A stretch of DNA of 64,000 bases from Aquarana catesbeiana (GCF_042186555.1 NC_133324.1:73522189-73586188), one strand, 5' to 3'; numbered from the stretch's first letter, positions 1-10,830 are shown. The notes: generated by a model from the letters alone, not told the origin. A program made the numbers and translations.

Positions 1-452
1 TGGGGGGGCGGGAGCCAAGCTGGGGGGCTCTGCTGCTGGCCTGGACACACACAGAAAATGGACAGTGTTGCTGTTCAGAGCGGTCTCGTGAGACATGACA
101 GTGTCAGGAGGAGAGCGGAGAACGGAGAGGGAGGGGGAAGGGGGGGCTGCTGCTGCTGCCTGACACTGTGACACTCATCGATCAGGGAGCGCCCTGGGCG
201 TTGCTGGACAGACATGTGACACTCGCTGGTTGCTCATATCATGATAGAAGAGCAGAGAGGAGGGATTACTGTCTGGAAACACTGTGCACATTAGAGCGGC
301 GAGCGGGGGGTTGGGGGGTGGCGGCAGCGCTGCTTGACATGGCTCTGTGGAGGACAGACAGTGCGGGAGTAAAATAGCCAGTTGCCGGGCGCCCTAGGCG
401 GCAGTGCGCCCTAGGCGGTTGCCTAATCCGCCTAGTGGTAGCACCGGCCCTG
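1..452. mobile_element. hAT-like element, right end only
   Basis: GC-rich sequence ending in a run of CCTAGGCGG-type motifs and the terminus ACCGGCCCTG, the reverse complement of a CAGGG-type start seen in many hAT elements. The other end lies outside the window, so no target duplication can be tested. A short open frame at 168-377 has no recognisable domain and is not called as a gene. Assignment rests on the terminus only. Confidence 0.45.
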
Positions 453-701
453 TATGCATGCTATGAAACAAACAAATTCATTACAATACAATTCATTACA
501 TTACATCAACTTCTGAAGTTGTACTCTGTCATATGAGAATTTTCATAAGTGGAGTAACCTCTTAATTTTAGATATGAGACAAAATGCAACAAAAAATGGA
601 CGCTCATTTGTCTGATAGTCTCATTGTGTGTAATAGGCTCCACCCTAGCAGACATACGTATTTACACCGTGACCGCACCTATACTAGGCCAACCAACTAA
701 G
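453..701. other. AT-rich sequence, nothing recognised
   Basis: No coding similarity, RNA gene or terminal repeat was seen in this stretch between two repeats. Confidence 0.4.
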
Positions 702-1312
702 CCAGCCTTTCTCAAACTTTTTCACATGGAGGAACCTTTGAAATAACTTTAAGGTCTTAGGGAACCCCTGCCAATAATTACTATATCCCCAGCTCCCGTT
801 ACATGAGCATGGTGGTCAGTGGTAGGAATGCTCCTTACATTGGTGATCAGTGGGAAGAATGCTCCTTACATTGGTGATCAGTGAGAAGAATGCTCCTTAC
901 ATTGGTGATCAGTGGGAAGAATGCTCCTTACATTGGTGATCAGTGAGAAGAATGCTCCTTACATTGGTGGTCAGTGAGAAGAATGGTCCTTACATTGGTG
1001 GTCAATGGGAAGAATGCTCCTTACATTGGTGGTCAATGGGAAGAATGCTCCTTACATTGGTGGTCAATGGGAAGAATGCTCCTTACATTGGTGGTCAATG
1101 GGAAGAATGCTCCTTACATTGGTGGTCAATGGGAAGAATGCTCCTTACATTGGTGGTCAATGGGAAGAATACCCCCCTTACACATAGCTAAAAAGAACAA
1201 TGTTGTCAATAGTAACTTACCCGAGAGGAAGAAATTACTTATTGGTAACGAAACCCTAGCAATCTCTGAAGGAACCCTAGGGGTTAACGGAACCCTGGTT
1301 GAGAAAGGCTGG
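702..1312. mobile_element. Inverted-repeat element carrying a minisatellite
   Basis: Ends are inverted copies of CCAGCCTTTCTCAA (702-715 and, reversed, 1299-1312); the match weakens inward around GGAACC motifs. No transposase is present, so it would be non-autonomous. The flanking 8-mers agree at only 4 of 8 positions, so the superfamily is open (the CAG start suggests hAT). Most of the interior is the 31-bp minisatellite. Confidence 0.5.
811..1180. repeat. 31-bp minisatellite (about 12 units)
   Basis: Tandem units of 31 bp around the core GGTCAATGGGAAGAATGCTC. Because 31 is not a multiple of 3 and the unit has few stops, several frames stay open and spell a 31-residue period. These frames are a by-product of the repeat, not genes. 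Confidence 0.9.
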
Positions 1313-1409
1313 TATAGGCTAACAACATTCCACCAGAAGAGGAAATTATATAAGCAAGACTTCTGCATTGAGTACAAAGTGTATGGATATTCCCATGCTC
1401 ACCTCTTAT

Positions 1410-2318
1410 AGGTTGCATTAACACCTGTATGTAACGTCTTTTAGCATTTTTCTGGTGTTTTTTCATGCATTTTTATGCGTGATTTTGGCCTCTTGCAAGT
1501 TTTTATACAGCGTTTTTGAGCTTTGCCGTTGTTTTATTAGCCAATCGAGAGAACTATTATCTGTTGCATCATTTCTGCTCTTTTTAGCTTTTTCATTAGC
1601 GTTTTTTTTTAATCATGATTATTCATTTATTACTATTTTTCATTAGGGTAAGGGGTTTAGAGTTAAGGTTAGGGTTAGGATTAGGAGTTATGCCCCGTAC
1701 ACACGATCGGACTTTCCGACAACAAATGTTGGATGTGAGCTTGTTGTCGGAAGGTCCGACCATGTGTAGGCGCCATAGAACATTTGCTGTCGGACTTTCC
1801 GCCAACAAATGTTTGAGAGCAGGTTCTCAAATTTTCCGATAACAAAACTTGTTGTCGGAAGTTCCGAGCGTGTGTACACAAGTCCGACACACAAAAGTCC
1901 ACGCATGCTCGGAATCAAGCAGAAGAGCGGCACTGGCTATTGAACTCCATTTTTCTTGGCTAATTGTAGATCTTGTACGTCACTGCGTTCTTGACGTTCG
2001 GAATTTCCGACAACATTTGTGTGACCGTGTGTATGCAAGACAACATCCTTTGAGCCAACATCCTTCGGAAAGAAATCCACGGTTTTGTTGTCAGAATATC
2101 CGATCGTGTGTATGGGGCATTAGAGATATTTATTTTTTTATTTTTTGTTAGGGTTAGGTGTTAATGCTACTACTACTACTACTAATAATAATAATATTTA
2201 TTATAAAAATAAATGAATAAATACATGTAGAATAAATACATAAATAAATACAAATCATAAATAAAAAATAAACTCAAAAAATAAATACTAAGTAATAATA
2301 AATAAATAACCCCTAACC
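1410..2318 (+). repeat. Interspersed repeat, copy A (holds a MITE)
   Basis: Begins GGTTGCATTAACACCTG and runs through TTTTTATGCGTG-type stretches, TTAGGG-like motifs and AT-rich (ATAA)n sequence. The same order of blocks occurs inverted at 32.27-33.12 kb, so these are two copies of one repeat family. A Harbinger-like MITE (1691-2119) interrupts this copy between GGAGTTA and TTAGAG. The right end meets another repeat at 2319. Confidence 0.6.
1691..2119. mobile_element. Harbinger-like MITE, copy 1
   Basis: Starts TGCCCCGTACACACGATCGG and ends with the near-perfect inverse (CGATCGTGTGTATGGGGCA). It is flanked on both sides by TTA (1688-1690, 2120-2122). A 3-bp TWA target duplication is the known signature of PIF/Harbinger transposons. 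The interior holds several inverted TTCCGACAAC / GTTGTCGGAA motifs and no coding sequence. Three more copies lie in the window, at 21.2, 33.1 and 49.0 kb. Confidence 0.75.
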
Positions 2319-2420
2319 CAGGGGTCGGTAACCCACGGCCCGCGGGCCGCACCTAGCCCATCACGGCTAATTGTCCGCCCTGAACAGTAATGGATGGAAA
2401 TCTGCCAATGGGGACACTAG
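2319..2420. mobile_element. hAT-like left end fragment
   Basis: Starts CAGGGGTCGGTAACCCACGG, the kind of terminus seen in many vertebrate hAT elements. No matching right end with a target duplication was found, so the extent is uncertain. Confidence 0.35.
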
Positions 2421-2930
2421 TTCTTGTGACACTTGCAAAGTGCATAGTCTATTTGTCTTTAGTAAATCCACTCGAGTGTGTTGCTGAGTGTGTTGATGGT
2501 GGAGGCAAGGCATGTGAGAGATTCAATTTTTCTTAGAAATTATTGTTTAATGTTATCTGATTACATCTCAAACATTGCTGTTGTTTCTGAAACCCTTTTA
2601 TTAAACCCCTCAATTCAGTCGACTCCAAATGTCTTTGGTGTCTTACTGAAGCTGTACCTATTATTGACCAGAAGGTGGCACTGTACTACTAAAAAAAAAA
2701 AAATGTTTTCTGATCATGTTCACTTTTTATTCCTGTCTTGAGCCAAGCACGCCTGGATGTTTATGGTCTCTGTTTTTTGTTGTTTTTGTATTTAGCACAC
2801 TTTGTAAGCTTGTATGTATTACATGAGCTAGGGTATGACCAATTGACTATGTTTTGTATATTTTTACAAGACAAAAATGAGTTTAAAATATTTGGGGAAA
2901 AAAAGTAATAATATTATATATATTAACATT
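2421..2930. other. No gene; MITE fragment near 2440-2475
   Basis: Mostly AT-rich. Positions 2440-2475 (TTGCAAAGTGCA to TTTAGTAAATCCA) resemble the ends of the palindromic MITE family at 61.66 and 63.25 kb. Nothing else was recognised. Confidence 0.35.
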
Positions 2931-2989
2931 ATATATTATTATTATTATACAGGATTTTTATAGTGCCAACAGTTTGCGCAGCACTTTAC

Positions 2990-3274
2990 CATACCTACAA
3001 TGGAAGCACATGCATTAAATGGATAGATGAGGGGCAGGTGGGCCTGGAGGCAGCCCAATCCCCCTTAAAGGAACAAGAGCACACTGGACACCCTTCAGTA
3101 GTGTTAGGACTGCAAGCATACACAGGGTGCCGTGAAGAGGCCTTGCAGCCTATGCATGCGTTTGCAAATGCGTGCTAACTAAACCCCTGTTTTTAACGCA
3201 GACTGTTGGACAGGTTAATTTGGTCAGTTGGCAGACTGGTTGGTGAGTTGAGCTATGGAACGTTCTGTTTTTGT
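2990..3274. other. Unassigned insertion inside the L2 tail
   Basis: This segment separates the LINE sequence at 2989 from the element at 3281. It is flanked by CTTTAC on both sides (2984-2989, 3275-3280), and CATACCT follows each flank. It could be an independent insertion or part of a partly duplicated element. No coding similarity was seen. Confidence 0.35.
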
Positions 3275-3280
3275 CTTTAC

Positions 3281-3654
3281 CATACCTCCCAACATTTTGA
3301 GATGGGAATGAGGGACACCTACTAACAAATGTATGCAGGCATAGGACACACCCCTGGCCACACCCCCTTAAAGGAGAATTAACCAAAAAAAAGGTTAATT
3401 AAATCCACAAGGACTTTTTTTTTACCACTACTATTCCTTTATATTGGCTTTTAAAATGTACAAATGCAGCAATTTAGAAATCAGATGAAAGGTTTAGCAC
3501 TGGGAAACATTTTTTGAAACATAAAAAGTGCATTTTATATACAGCTATATAGATCAGACCAAAATGAGGGACAAATGAGGAGGAATGAGGGACAGAGGGA
3601 CATTGCTCCAAATCAGGGACAGTCCCTCCAAATAAGGGACAGTTGGGAGCTATG
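3281..3654. mobile_element. TIR element with 6-bp target duplication
   Basis: Ends CATACCTCCCAAC and GTTGGGAGCTATG are imperfect inverted repeats, flanked by CTTTAC at 3275-3280 and 3655-3660. The LINE sequence resumes directly after the right CTTTAC, supporting insertion into the LINE tail. The interior holds several AGGGACA motifs and no coding sequence. The 6-bp duplication matches that of the element at 16321-18134. The superfamily is not assigned. Confidence 0.6.
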
Positions 3655-4028
3655 CTTTACAACGTGAGGGCAAACAGTACAGTTACATTACAATTTGGTA
3701 TAAGAGGAATCAGAGGGCCCTGCTCGTTAGAGTTTACAATTTGAGAGAGAGGGTCAAGTGATACAAAAGATAATAGCTGTGGGGGATGAGCTGATGGAGA
3801 AAGTAAAACAGTGAATTAGTTAGAAGCAGCATAGGTTTCTTTAAAGAGAAGGGTTTTCAGGGACCATCTAAAGATGAATAGATTAGGGGACAGTCGGACA
3901 GATTGGGGTAGGGAGTTCCAAAGGATGAGAGAAGCTCTGGAGAAATCCTGGAGGCGAGCATGGGAGGAGGTGAAAAGGGAGCTAGAGAGCAGGAGGTCTT
4001 GGTTGGTATTTTGAGACTAGGTTAGTGA

Positions 4029-4130
4029 TGTAGCTGGGGGCAGAGTATATATATATAGATATATAGATATATCTATAGATATATCTATATCTATAGATAT
4101 ATCTATATATCTATATATATATATATACAA
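4029..4130. repeat. (TA)/(GATA) microsatellite
   Basis: Alternating TA with interspersed GATATATC, strongly self-complementary. It forms the boundary between the LINE tail and the Tc1 remnant. Confidence 0.9.
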
Positions 4131-4699
4131 GATATTTGGACACAGGCATAATTTTCATACTTTTGGCTCTGTTTTACAGGTGACATTGTGCGCTTTGGAT
4201 CATGAGCTTTTCCAAGCCTTCTCCACACTTTTTTCTTCCCATCATTCTGGTACAGATTATTCTTAGTTTCATCAGTCCAAAGAATGCTTTTCCTGAACTG
4301 GTCTGGCTTTTTTAGATGTTTTTTGGCAAAGTCTAATCTGGCTTTTCTATTCTTCAGGCTTATGAATTGTTTGCGCCTTGTGGTGAACCCTCTGTATTTG
4401 CTCTCATGAAGTCTTCTCTTGATTGTAGACTTTGACAATGATACACCCACCTCCTGGAGAGTGTCCTTCACTTGTAGTCAGGATGTAGTGAAAGGGTTTT
4501 TCTTTACCATAGAGAGGATCCTGCAGTCATCCACCACTATTGTCTTCCGTGGACATCCAGGCCTTTTTATGTTGCTGAGCTCACCAGTGCATTCTTCTTT
4601 CCTCAGAATGTTGCTGCTATCTCTCGGATGGATTTGTTTTATTTTTGAAGCCTTACAATGGCCTGTTTCACTTGCATGGACAGCCTCTTTTGAACGCAT
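4131..4699 (-). pseudogene. Tc1-type transposase, N-terminal part, broken
   Basis: Tc1/mariner transposases cut and paste DNA at TA sites. On the minus strand the frame opens with MRSKEAVHASETGHCKASK at 4699 and holds the paired helix-turn-helix region (RPGCPRK, then STIKRRLHE). A stretch KARLDFAKKHLKKP leads to ILWTDETK, the first catalytic Asp block of the DDE domain. A break near 4475 separates two open frames (4478-4699 and 4103-4471). The rest of the DDE domain is deleted: sequence jumps to element-end sequence near 4165 and then to the microsatellite. Just upstream of the ATG, a 6.28-kb hAT-like element splits this copy from its 5' leader at 10988. Inactive. Confidence 0.85.
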
Positions 4700-5316
4700 G
4701 ATGTAGGCAGGGCTGGCCCTACCATGGGACCCGGTGGGACCATGGGTCCCAAGCTTTTAGGGGGCGGCGGGAGCACCGCCCAAGAGCAGTGGCAGAGCTG
4801 CCGCCCGCCCACCAGCCAGCCCGTCCGCTGCTTATCCCTCAGTGAGGGAGCCCGGAGCCGCTGCTGTTAGAGGTGACAGGAGCGGGCCGGGACAGATTAC
4901 AGCCACTACTTTTATTGCTCATCACATCTCTGTAGATGGGGACTGGAATCTCCGCCCCCTGTACCTCCCCCCCACCTCACTCCTCCAGCAGTTTTTTCAG
5001 GCACAGCCACTGTCCTGCAGGAATACAGTGACATCCCTGAGGTGCAGCCTCCTGGTCTCTGCTGTTTGAGTGGGCGGGATGGGGATGCACCTGACCTACG
5101 AGATCGCACCCGTCTGGTGTGACAGTGAGCAGAGGGAGACAAGCCAGTGTGTGTGGAGGCAAAATCATCTTACCTCGTGTAGCTTGCATAGCTTGCAGGC
5201 ACCTCAATGCTAAATCTGCTGGATTACTGCAGTTTAGCAGGGAAGTGCTGCCTGTTAGCTGACAAATGGGAAGCACCATGAGTAATTGGGCTTAATGATT
5301 GTCACTGTCTCCAGGT

Positions 5317-5995
5317 TTTCACTGCCCCCTGGTGTATTTCCTCCTGACCCTCCCTGGTGTATACCCTCCTGACCCTCCCTGGTGTATACCCTCCTGACCC
5401 TCCCTGGTGTATACCCTCCTGACCCTCCCTGGTGTATACCCTCCTGACCCCTCCCCGATGTATACCCTCCTGACCCCTCCCTGATGTATATCCTCCTGAC
5501 CCTTCCCTGGTGTATACCCTCCTGACCCCTCCCTGTTGTGTACCCTCCTGACCCCTCCCTGGTGTGTGCCCTCCTGACCCTCCCTGGTGTATATCCTCCG
5601 ACCCCTCCCTGGTGTATACCCTATTGACCCTCCCTGGTTTATACCCTCCTGCCCCCTCCCTTGTGTATACCCTCTTGACCCCTCACTGGTGTATACCCTC
5701 TTGACCCCTCACTGGTGTATACCCTCTTGACCCCTCACTGGTGTATACCTTCCTGACCCCTCCCTGGTGTATATCCTCCTGACCCTTCCCTGGTGTATAC
5801 CCTCCTGACCCCTCCCTGTTGTGTACCCTCCTGACCCCTCCCTGGTGTGTGCCCTCCTGACCCTCCCTGGTGTATACCCGTCATGGTGTATACCCTCCTG
5901 ACCCTCCCTGGTGTATACCCTCCTGACCCTCCCTGGTGTATACCCTCCTGACCCCACCCTGGTGTATACCCTCCTGACCCCTCCCTGGTGTGTGC
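5317..5995. repeat. 24-26-bp minisatellite
   Basis: About 27 variants of CCCTGGTGTATACCCTCCTG plus a short spacer. Open frames across it (such as 5709-5957 on the minus strand) spell a glycine/arginine/threonine periodic peptide and are by-products of the repeat. Confidence 0.9.
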
Positions 5996-6479
5996 CCCTC
6001 CAGTGTTTTGTAAAAGGGTAAAATAATTGATTTACCTCTGGAATGTATGCCCTTTTTACTGCATGAGAGTAGTCTGCTGGCTTTGCTAACTGCTACGGCT
6101 TGGCGTTGCATGTTATTGCTAAGTCTGTAATCTGTGACATGTTCCTGGTGTGTCAGTATGGTACTGATTCTATGTCTGTGGACATATTTCTGGTGTGTCA
6201 GGGGAATGGTAATGAGGTGCAGAACCTCTAGCAACCAATCAGTGAGCAGTAATGATGTGCTGTAACCTCTAGCAACCAATCATTGAGCAGTAATAATGCG
6301 CAGTAACCTCTAGCAACCAATCAGTGAGCAGTAAGCATGTGCAATTAACCTTTAGCAACCAATCAGTGAGAATGGACCAGTTCTTTATGTTCATCATTGC
6401 AGTTCCGCCCTCACTGTGCAGCAGTGGGCAGCAGAGAGATCACATCATCTCTCTGCTGCCTGCCTTCACTCTGGGACAC
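5996..6479. other. hAT interior, short repeats, no gene
   Basis: Holds about four diverged copies of AACCTCTAGCAACCAATCA (6225-6370). It then has CTCTCTGCTGCCTGC sequence that continues across the Gypsy insertion at 7859, matching the hAT interior at 43.95-44.0 kb in reverse. Confidence 0.6.
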
Positions 6480-6756
6480 TGTAAGAGTCCAGGGCTTACT
6501 ACGCATGCACCAATGCCGCAAAAGAAAATTCGTGCCAAGTGAGCATGCGCCAAAGACCCCTCAGGGCGCCAACCCGCTCTTGCACAGAAGACTTGATGGA
6601 GAAGGGCAGGAAAATGCCCAGGACATGCACAGGGAGTGACCTCAACCTGATGTAAAAAGGCAGGAAAATACCCAGGAGGTGCACAGGAAATTGCATCAAC
6701 CTGTTTGAAAAAGGTGGGAACATCCCCAGGAGGCACACAGGAAGTGACCTTAAACT

Positions 6757-7111
6757 GTCCCAATTCAACCCTGTTGTCTACAAACTCAAACTGCCCTCAA
6801 CTTACCGGATCCACCCTGTCTTCCATGCCACCCTCCTGAAGCCCGTGGCCCCGAACCCCTTTGGGGAATGTGGGGTCTGTCCTCTGCCTCCCTCTATGAT
6901 TAAAGGGACTGAGGAGTACGGGGTGGAAGCCATCCTGGACTGCCGTAGAAGGGGCCGCGGATGCCAATTTCTGGTACAGTGGAGGGGTTACGGTCCTGAA
7001 GAGAATTCCTGGGAACCCGAGTCGCATAACCACGCTCCAGATCTTCTCCGGCAGTTCTTTCAGCGAGCTTTATCCCGCACTGGCGTCCGGATGCCGCCCC
7101 TTCGGGGGGGC
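6757..7111 (+). pseudogene. Gypsy integrase C-terminus with chromodomain
   Basis: The plus-strand frame reads QFNPVVYKLKLPSTYRIHPV, then FHATLLKP, the usual end of chromovirus-type Ty3/Gypsy integrases. A chromodomain follows: EYGVEAILDCRRRGRG, then FLVQWRGYGPEENSWEPE, with the aromatic and acidic residues typical of the fold. In this family the chromodomain directs integration to particular chromatin. The catalytic DDE core and all upstream pol are missing because the left LTR is fused directly to this segment. The frame stays open into the right LTR. It is a remnant, not an active gene. Confidence 0.85.
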
Positions 7112-7113
7112 TC

Positions 7114-7853
7114 TGTAAGAGTCCAGGGCTTACTACGCACGCACCAATGGCGCGTTGCCGCAAGAGGAAATCCATGCCAACTGAGCATGTGCCAAAGACC
7201 CCTCAGGGCGCCAACCCGCACTTGCGCAGAAAACATGATGGAAAAGGGTAGGAAAATGCCCAGGACGTGCACAGGAAGTGACCTCAACCTGATGGAAAAA
7301 GGAGGGAAAATACCCAGGAGGCGCACAGGAAATGACATCAACCTGATGGAAAAAGGCGGGAAAATCCCCAGGAGGCGCACAGGAAGTGACCTCAAACTTT
7401 CCTATGTAAGCCCAGCCCAGACACTGCCAAATTGCTGGATTATCTTCAGTCCCCTTTGTTCCTGTGCTAGTGTGTGATCTGTCTGAACCTGTTGTGACCT
7501 GGAAACCTATTTGACTACTCTTGATTGCTGCTTGCCATTGACCTCGGATTTGTACCTTAACCATTCTACTTCTTTGCCCCTTTTGTACTCATCTACCAGA
7601 TTGGAACCGACCCTGGCTTGGATCTCGACCATTCTTCTTCGGATTAACCCTTTTATGCTTCGTTGCCCAACTGGACTTGACCTCGGCTCGGATCTGGGAC
7701 TAAGGCTTGCACCGTGCTCCGCAACCCTGGCACCCCTGCCACTCAGTGTCCACCAAGTCTCTGTCTCCATCTCCAGAGGCTTTAAGGACCCGAGGTGCAA
7801 GGGAGGCCTCCCCACTACTTCGGTCTCACATCAGGTATGTGGGCCTTGTGACA
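7114..7853 (+). repeat. Right LTR of the Gypsy remnant
   Basis: 740 bp from TGTAAGAG to GTGACA. It carries three 54-bp tandem units near 7235-7395 and ends directly at the GACAC target duplication. Frames such as 7511-7867 lie inside it and are not genes. Confidence 0.75.
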
Positions 7854-7869
7854 GACACAGCAAGTGACA

Positions 7870-8105
7870 ATCCGCATCTGAAGGCAGGTGACATGGCAAG
7901 TGACACGCTCAAGGCTCCCACTGGTTCTGCATTATGGTGAGTTGAACTATTTAAATTTATATTACAATGTAAAAATAGAAATAATGCGCTTCAATCATCC
8001 TGACACCATAACAACCATGGTGCCGTGATGATTAAAGCGCCAACACCAGCCATTTCCCTGATAAATTGCTGCAAAAAAAGCATTTTTCTGGCAGTGTCTC
8101 CCCCC
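7870..8105 (-). repeat. Shared internal module, copy 1 (inverted)
   Basis: Read on the minus strand it runs from CTGCCAGAAAAATGC through the imperfect palindrome around GGCACCATGGTTGTTATGG to CAACTCACCATAATGCAGAA and GTGTCACTTGCC motifs. The same order of motifs is found at 43.42-43.63 kb and 16.69-16.86 kb, inside elements with different ends. Confidence 0.75.
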
Positions 8106-8284
8106 CCCCCCATTGCTGTAGACAAATGCATTGTCAGAACAAGAGGCAGAAACTGCAGGAGAAAGTCTGTTGAACAACTGAGGGGCAAACAGTGTGAAGG
8201 AGGAGGAGCTTTCTGCTGTGAGCAGAGACCCCATGTTGAAAAAGGCATCGCTGGAGGCACGACTGACACTTTAAGCAAGTGCCA

Positions 8285-8590
8285 GCGCCATTGATCCCAT
8301 CCCCACCACCACTGCCTCTGCCCCCTCCCCACCACCACATCTGCTTCCGACAGAACGCCCCCACCACTGCTGACTCGGTCTGAATCCCCCCCCCCACCAC
8401 CACCGCTGCCTCTGACTGAACCCCCCACCACCACGACCGCTGCCTCTGTCTGAACCCCCCCACCACTGCTGCCTCTGTCTGAATTCCCCCACCACCACCA
8501 CTGCTGCCTCTGACTGACCCCCCCCCCCCCACCACCACCACCACCGCTGCCTCTGACTGACTCCCCTCCACCACCACTGCCTCTGGTGTA
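8285..8590. repeat. C/A-rich minisatellite, left block
   Basis: Diverged units of CCCCACCACCACTGCTGCCTCTGTCTGAA type. They resume at 9747, so the hairpin at 8660-9746 interrupts or borders the same array. Confidence 0.85.
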
Positions 8591-8659
8591 ACAAATAATT
8601 CTGCGCTGCCAGAAAAAGGTAGCAGCTAACTCAGCAAATTATATAAATGCAATAGAAGA

Positions 8660-9746
8660 TGGATACAAAAGATGTAGCGCTTATATGTGAAATGTGATGC
8701 AACAACAAATATCAAATAAAAAATGAAAAATAATGAACCCCAATAATCGCTAATGGGAAAAAACACAAACATAAAAAATACAAATGCAATAAACCCTGTG
8801 ACTAGTGATGACTGTCCGAGGGAAGTCCAAGTGAAAAATAATGAAACAGAGTATGGTTCAAAATCCCATATGGAATGAATACAAAAACTTCATGTAAAAA
8901 TCGTAACGGTGAGCAAAGTGTATAGTTGAAGTGAGGAATGCCACCACCGAAAGTAGGGAGGCTTACCGGAACGTTTGAACCCACAAGAACATATGTTCTG
9001 TGGGTCAAACAAGCTTGTGTTGTGTGAACAACCAATGGTACTGGACACTGGAATCCTCAGATGGCTCCAACAGGAATGCACGGCTGTCCTCAGGATGGTG
9101 GGTGGTTGTACTGGTGTTTCTAATAGGAATGGTAACCAGGTATGTATGGATGCAGTGGATGGATTAAAATAGGGAGAACAAAAAGGGCCACATCTTTAAC
9201 GGAATTACGCTATGTGGCCCTTTTTGTTCTCCCTATTTTAATCCATCCACTGCATCCACACATACCTGGTTACCATTCCTATGAGAAACACCAGTACAAC
9301 CACCCACCATCCTGAGGACAGCCGTGCATTCCTGTTGGAGCCATCTGAGGATTCCAGTGTCCAGTACCATTGGTTGGTTCACACAAACCAAGCTTGTTTG
9401 ACCCACAGAACATATGTTCTTGTGGGTTCAAACGTTCCGGTAAGCCTCCCTACTTTTGGTGGTGGCATTCCTCACTTCAACTATACACTTTGCTCACCGT
9501 TACGATTGTCACATGAAGTTTTTGTATTCATTCCATATGGGATTTTGAACCATACTCTGTTTCATTATTTTTCACTTGGACTTCCCTCGGACAGTCATCA
9601 CTAGTCACAGGGTTTATTGCATTTGTATTTTTTATGTTTATGTTTTTTCCCATTAGCGATTATTGGGGTTCATTATTTTTCATTTTTTATTTGATATTTG
9701 TTATTGCATCACATTTCACATATAAGCGCTACACCTTTTGTATCCA
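8660..9746. repeat. Giant hairpin: 0.53-kb arms, 18-bp loop
   Basis: The left arm (8660-9193) and right arm (9212-9746) are near-perfect inverted copies, with a spacer of only 18 bp at 9194-9211. Paired landmarks include GGATACAAAAGATGTAGCGC with its inverse at the far end, and GGGCCACAT / ATGTGGCCC at the centre. A frame at 9281-9604 and its mirror at 8802-9035 encode near-identical peptides because the arms are inverted copies. No known domain. Confidence 0.85.
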
Positions 9747-10830
9747 CCACATCTGCCTCTGACTGAACCCCCCCACCACCGCCACATCTGCCTGTGACTG
9801 AACCCCCCCACCACTACCACCACATCTGCCTCTGACTGAACCCCCCCCCCCACCACCACCACATCTGCCTCTGACTGAACCCCCCACCACTACCACCACA
9901 TCTGCCTCTGACTGAACCCCCCCACCACCACCACATCTGCCTCTGACTGAACCCCCCACCACCACCACATCTGCCTCTGACTGAACCCCCACCACCACCA
10001 CATCTGCCTCTGACTGAACCCCCCACCACCACCACATCTGCCTCTGACTGAACCCCCCCACCACCACCACCACATCTGCCTCTGACTGAACCCCCCCACC
10101 ACCACCACATCTGCCTCTGACTGAACCCCCCCCACCACCACCACATCTGCCTCTGACTGAACCCCCCCCACCACCACCACATCTGCCTCTGACTGAACCC
10201 CCCACCACCACCACATCTGCCTCTGACTGAACCCCCCACCACCACCACATCTGCCTCTGACTGAACCCCCCCACCACCACCACATCTGCCTCTGACTGAA
10301 ACCCCCCACCACCACCACATCTGCCTCTGACTGAACCCCCCCCCACCACCACATCTGCCTCTGACTGAACCCCCCCCCCCCACCACCACATCTGCCTCTG
10401 ACTGAACCCCCCCCCCCCCACCACCACATCTGCCTCTGACTGAACCCCCCACCACCACCACATCTGCCTCTGACTGAACCCCCCACCACCACCACATCTG
10501 CCTCTGACTGAACCCTCCCACCACCACCACACTTGCCTCTGACTGAACCCCCCACCACCACCACCACATCTGCCTCTGACTGAACCCCCCCCCCACCACC
10601 ACCATCACCACTGCCTCTTTCTGAGCCCCCCCACCACCACTGCTGCCTCTGTCTGAACCCTCCACCACCATCACTGCTGCCTCTGACGGAACCCCCCACC
10701 ACCACCCCTGCCTCGGACTGAACCCCCCACCACCAACTGCCTCCTCTGACTAAACCCCCCACCACCACCACAGCTGCATTGGATGGAATCCCCCACCACC
10801 ACCACCACCACCACTGCTGCATGAAAATCT
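9747..10830. repeat. 33-39-bp C/A-rich minisatellite, right block
   Basis: About 28 units of CACATCTGCCTCTGACTGAA followed by a variable C run and CCACCACCACCA. The C-run length varies from unit to unit. The three overlapping minus-strand frames of 267-310 residues (WWWW, GRCGGG and SEADVV periodicities) are artefacts of this array. Confidence 0.9.

Larger units (their letters stand above)
2935..4028 (-). pseudogene. L2-type LINE 3' end, antisense, interrupted
   Basis: On the plus strand it starts with a TTATTATTA tract and TTTGCGCAGCACTTTAC, the reversed LINE 3' terminus, and resumes at 3655. Minus-strand translation of about 3820-3970 gives LILWNSLPQSVRLSPN followed by SLKTLLF. This matches the C-terminal end of the L2 reverse-transcriptase protein at 45.5 kb in this window (PILWNTLPQYVRLAPNPS, SLKTHLF). 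Only this end is present, as in a 5'-truncated insertion. Other sequence occupies 2990-3654. Non-functional. Confidence 0.75.
6480..7853 (+). mobile_element. Ty3/Gypsy element with internal deletion
   Basis: Two LTRs start TGTAAGAGTCCAGGGCTTAC (6480 and 7114), and the right LTR ends TTGTGACA at 7853. Five-base direct repeats GACAC flank the element (6475-6479, 7854-7858). The related hAT interior at 43.9 kb has GGGACACAGCAAG uninterrupted, acting as the empty site. The left LTR stops near 6756 and joins the end of the integrase region, so gag and most of pol are gone. Each LTR has 54-bp tandem units with CAACCTGATGGAAAAAGG. Confidence 0.85.

Noticed and set aside
9729..10822. Three overlapping minus-strand frames of 267-310 codons
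   Set aside because: They read through the C/A-rich minisatellite in different frames and show only repeat periodicity.
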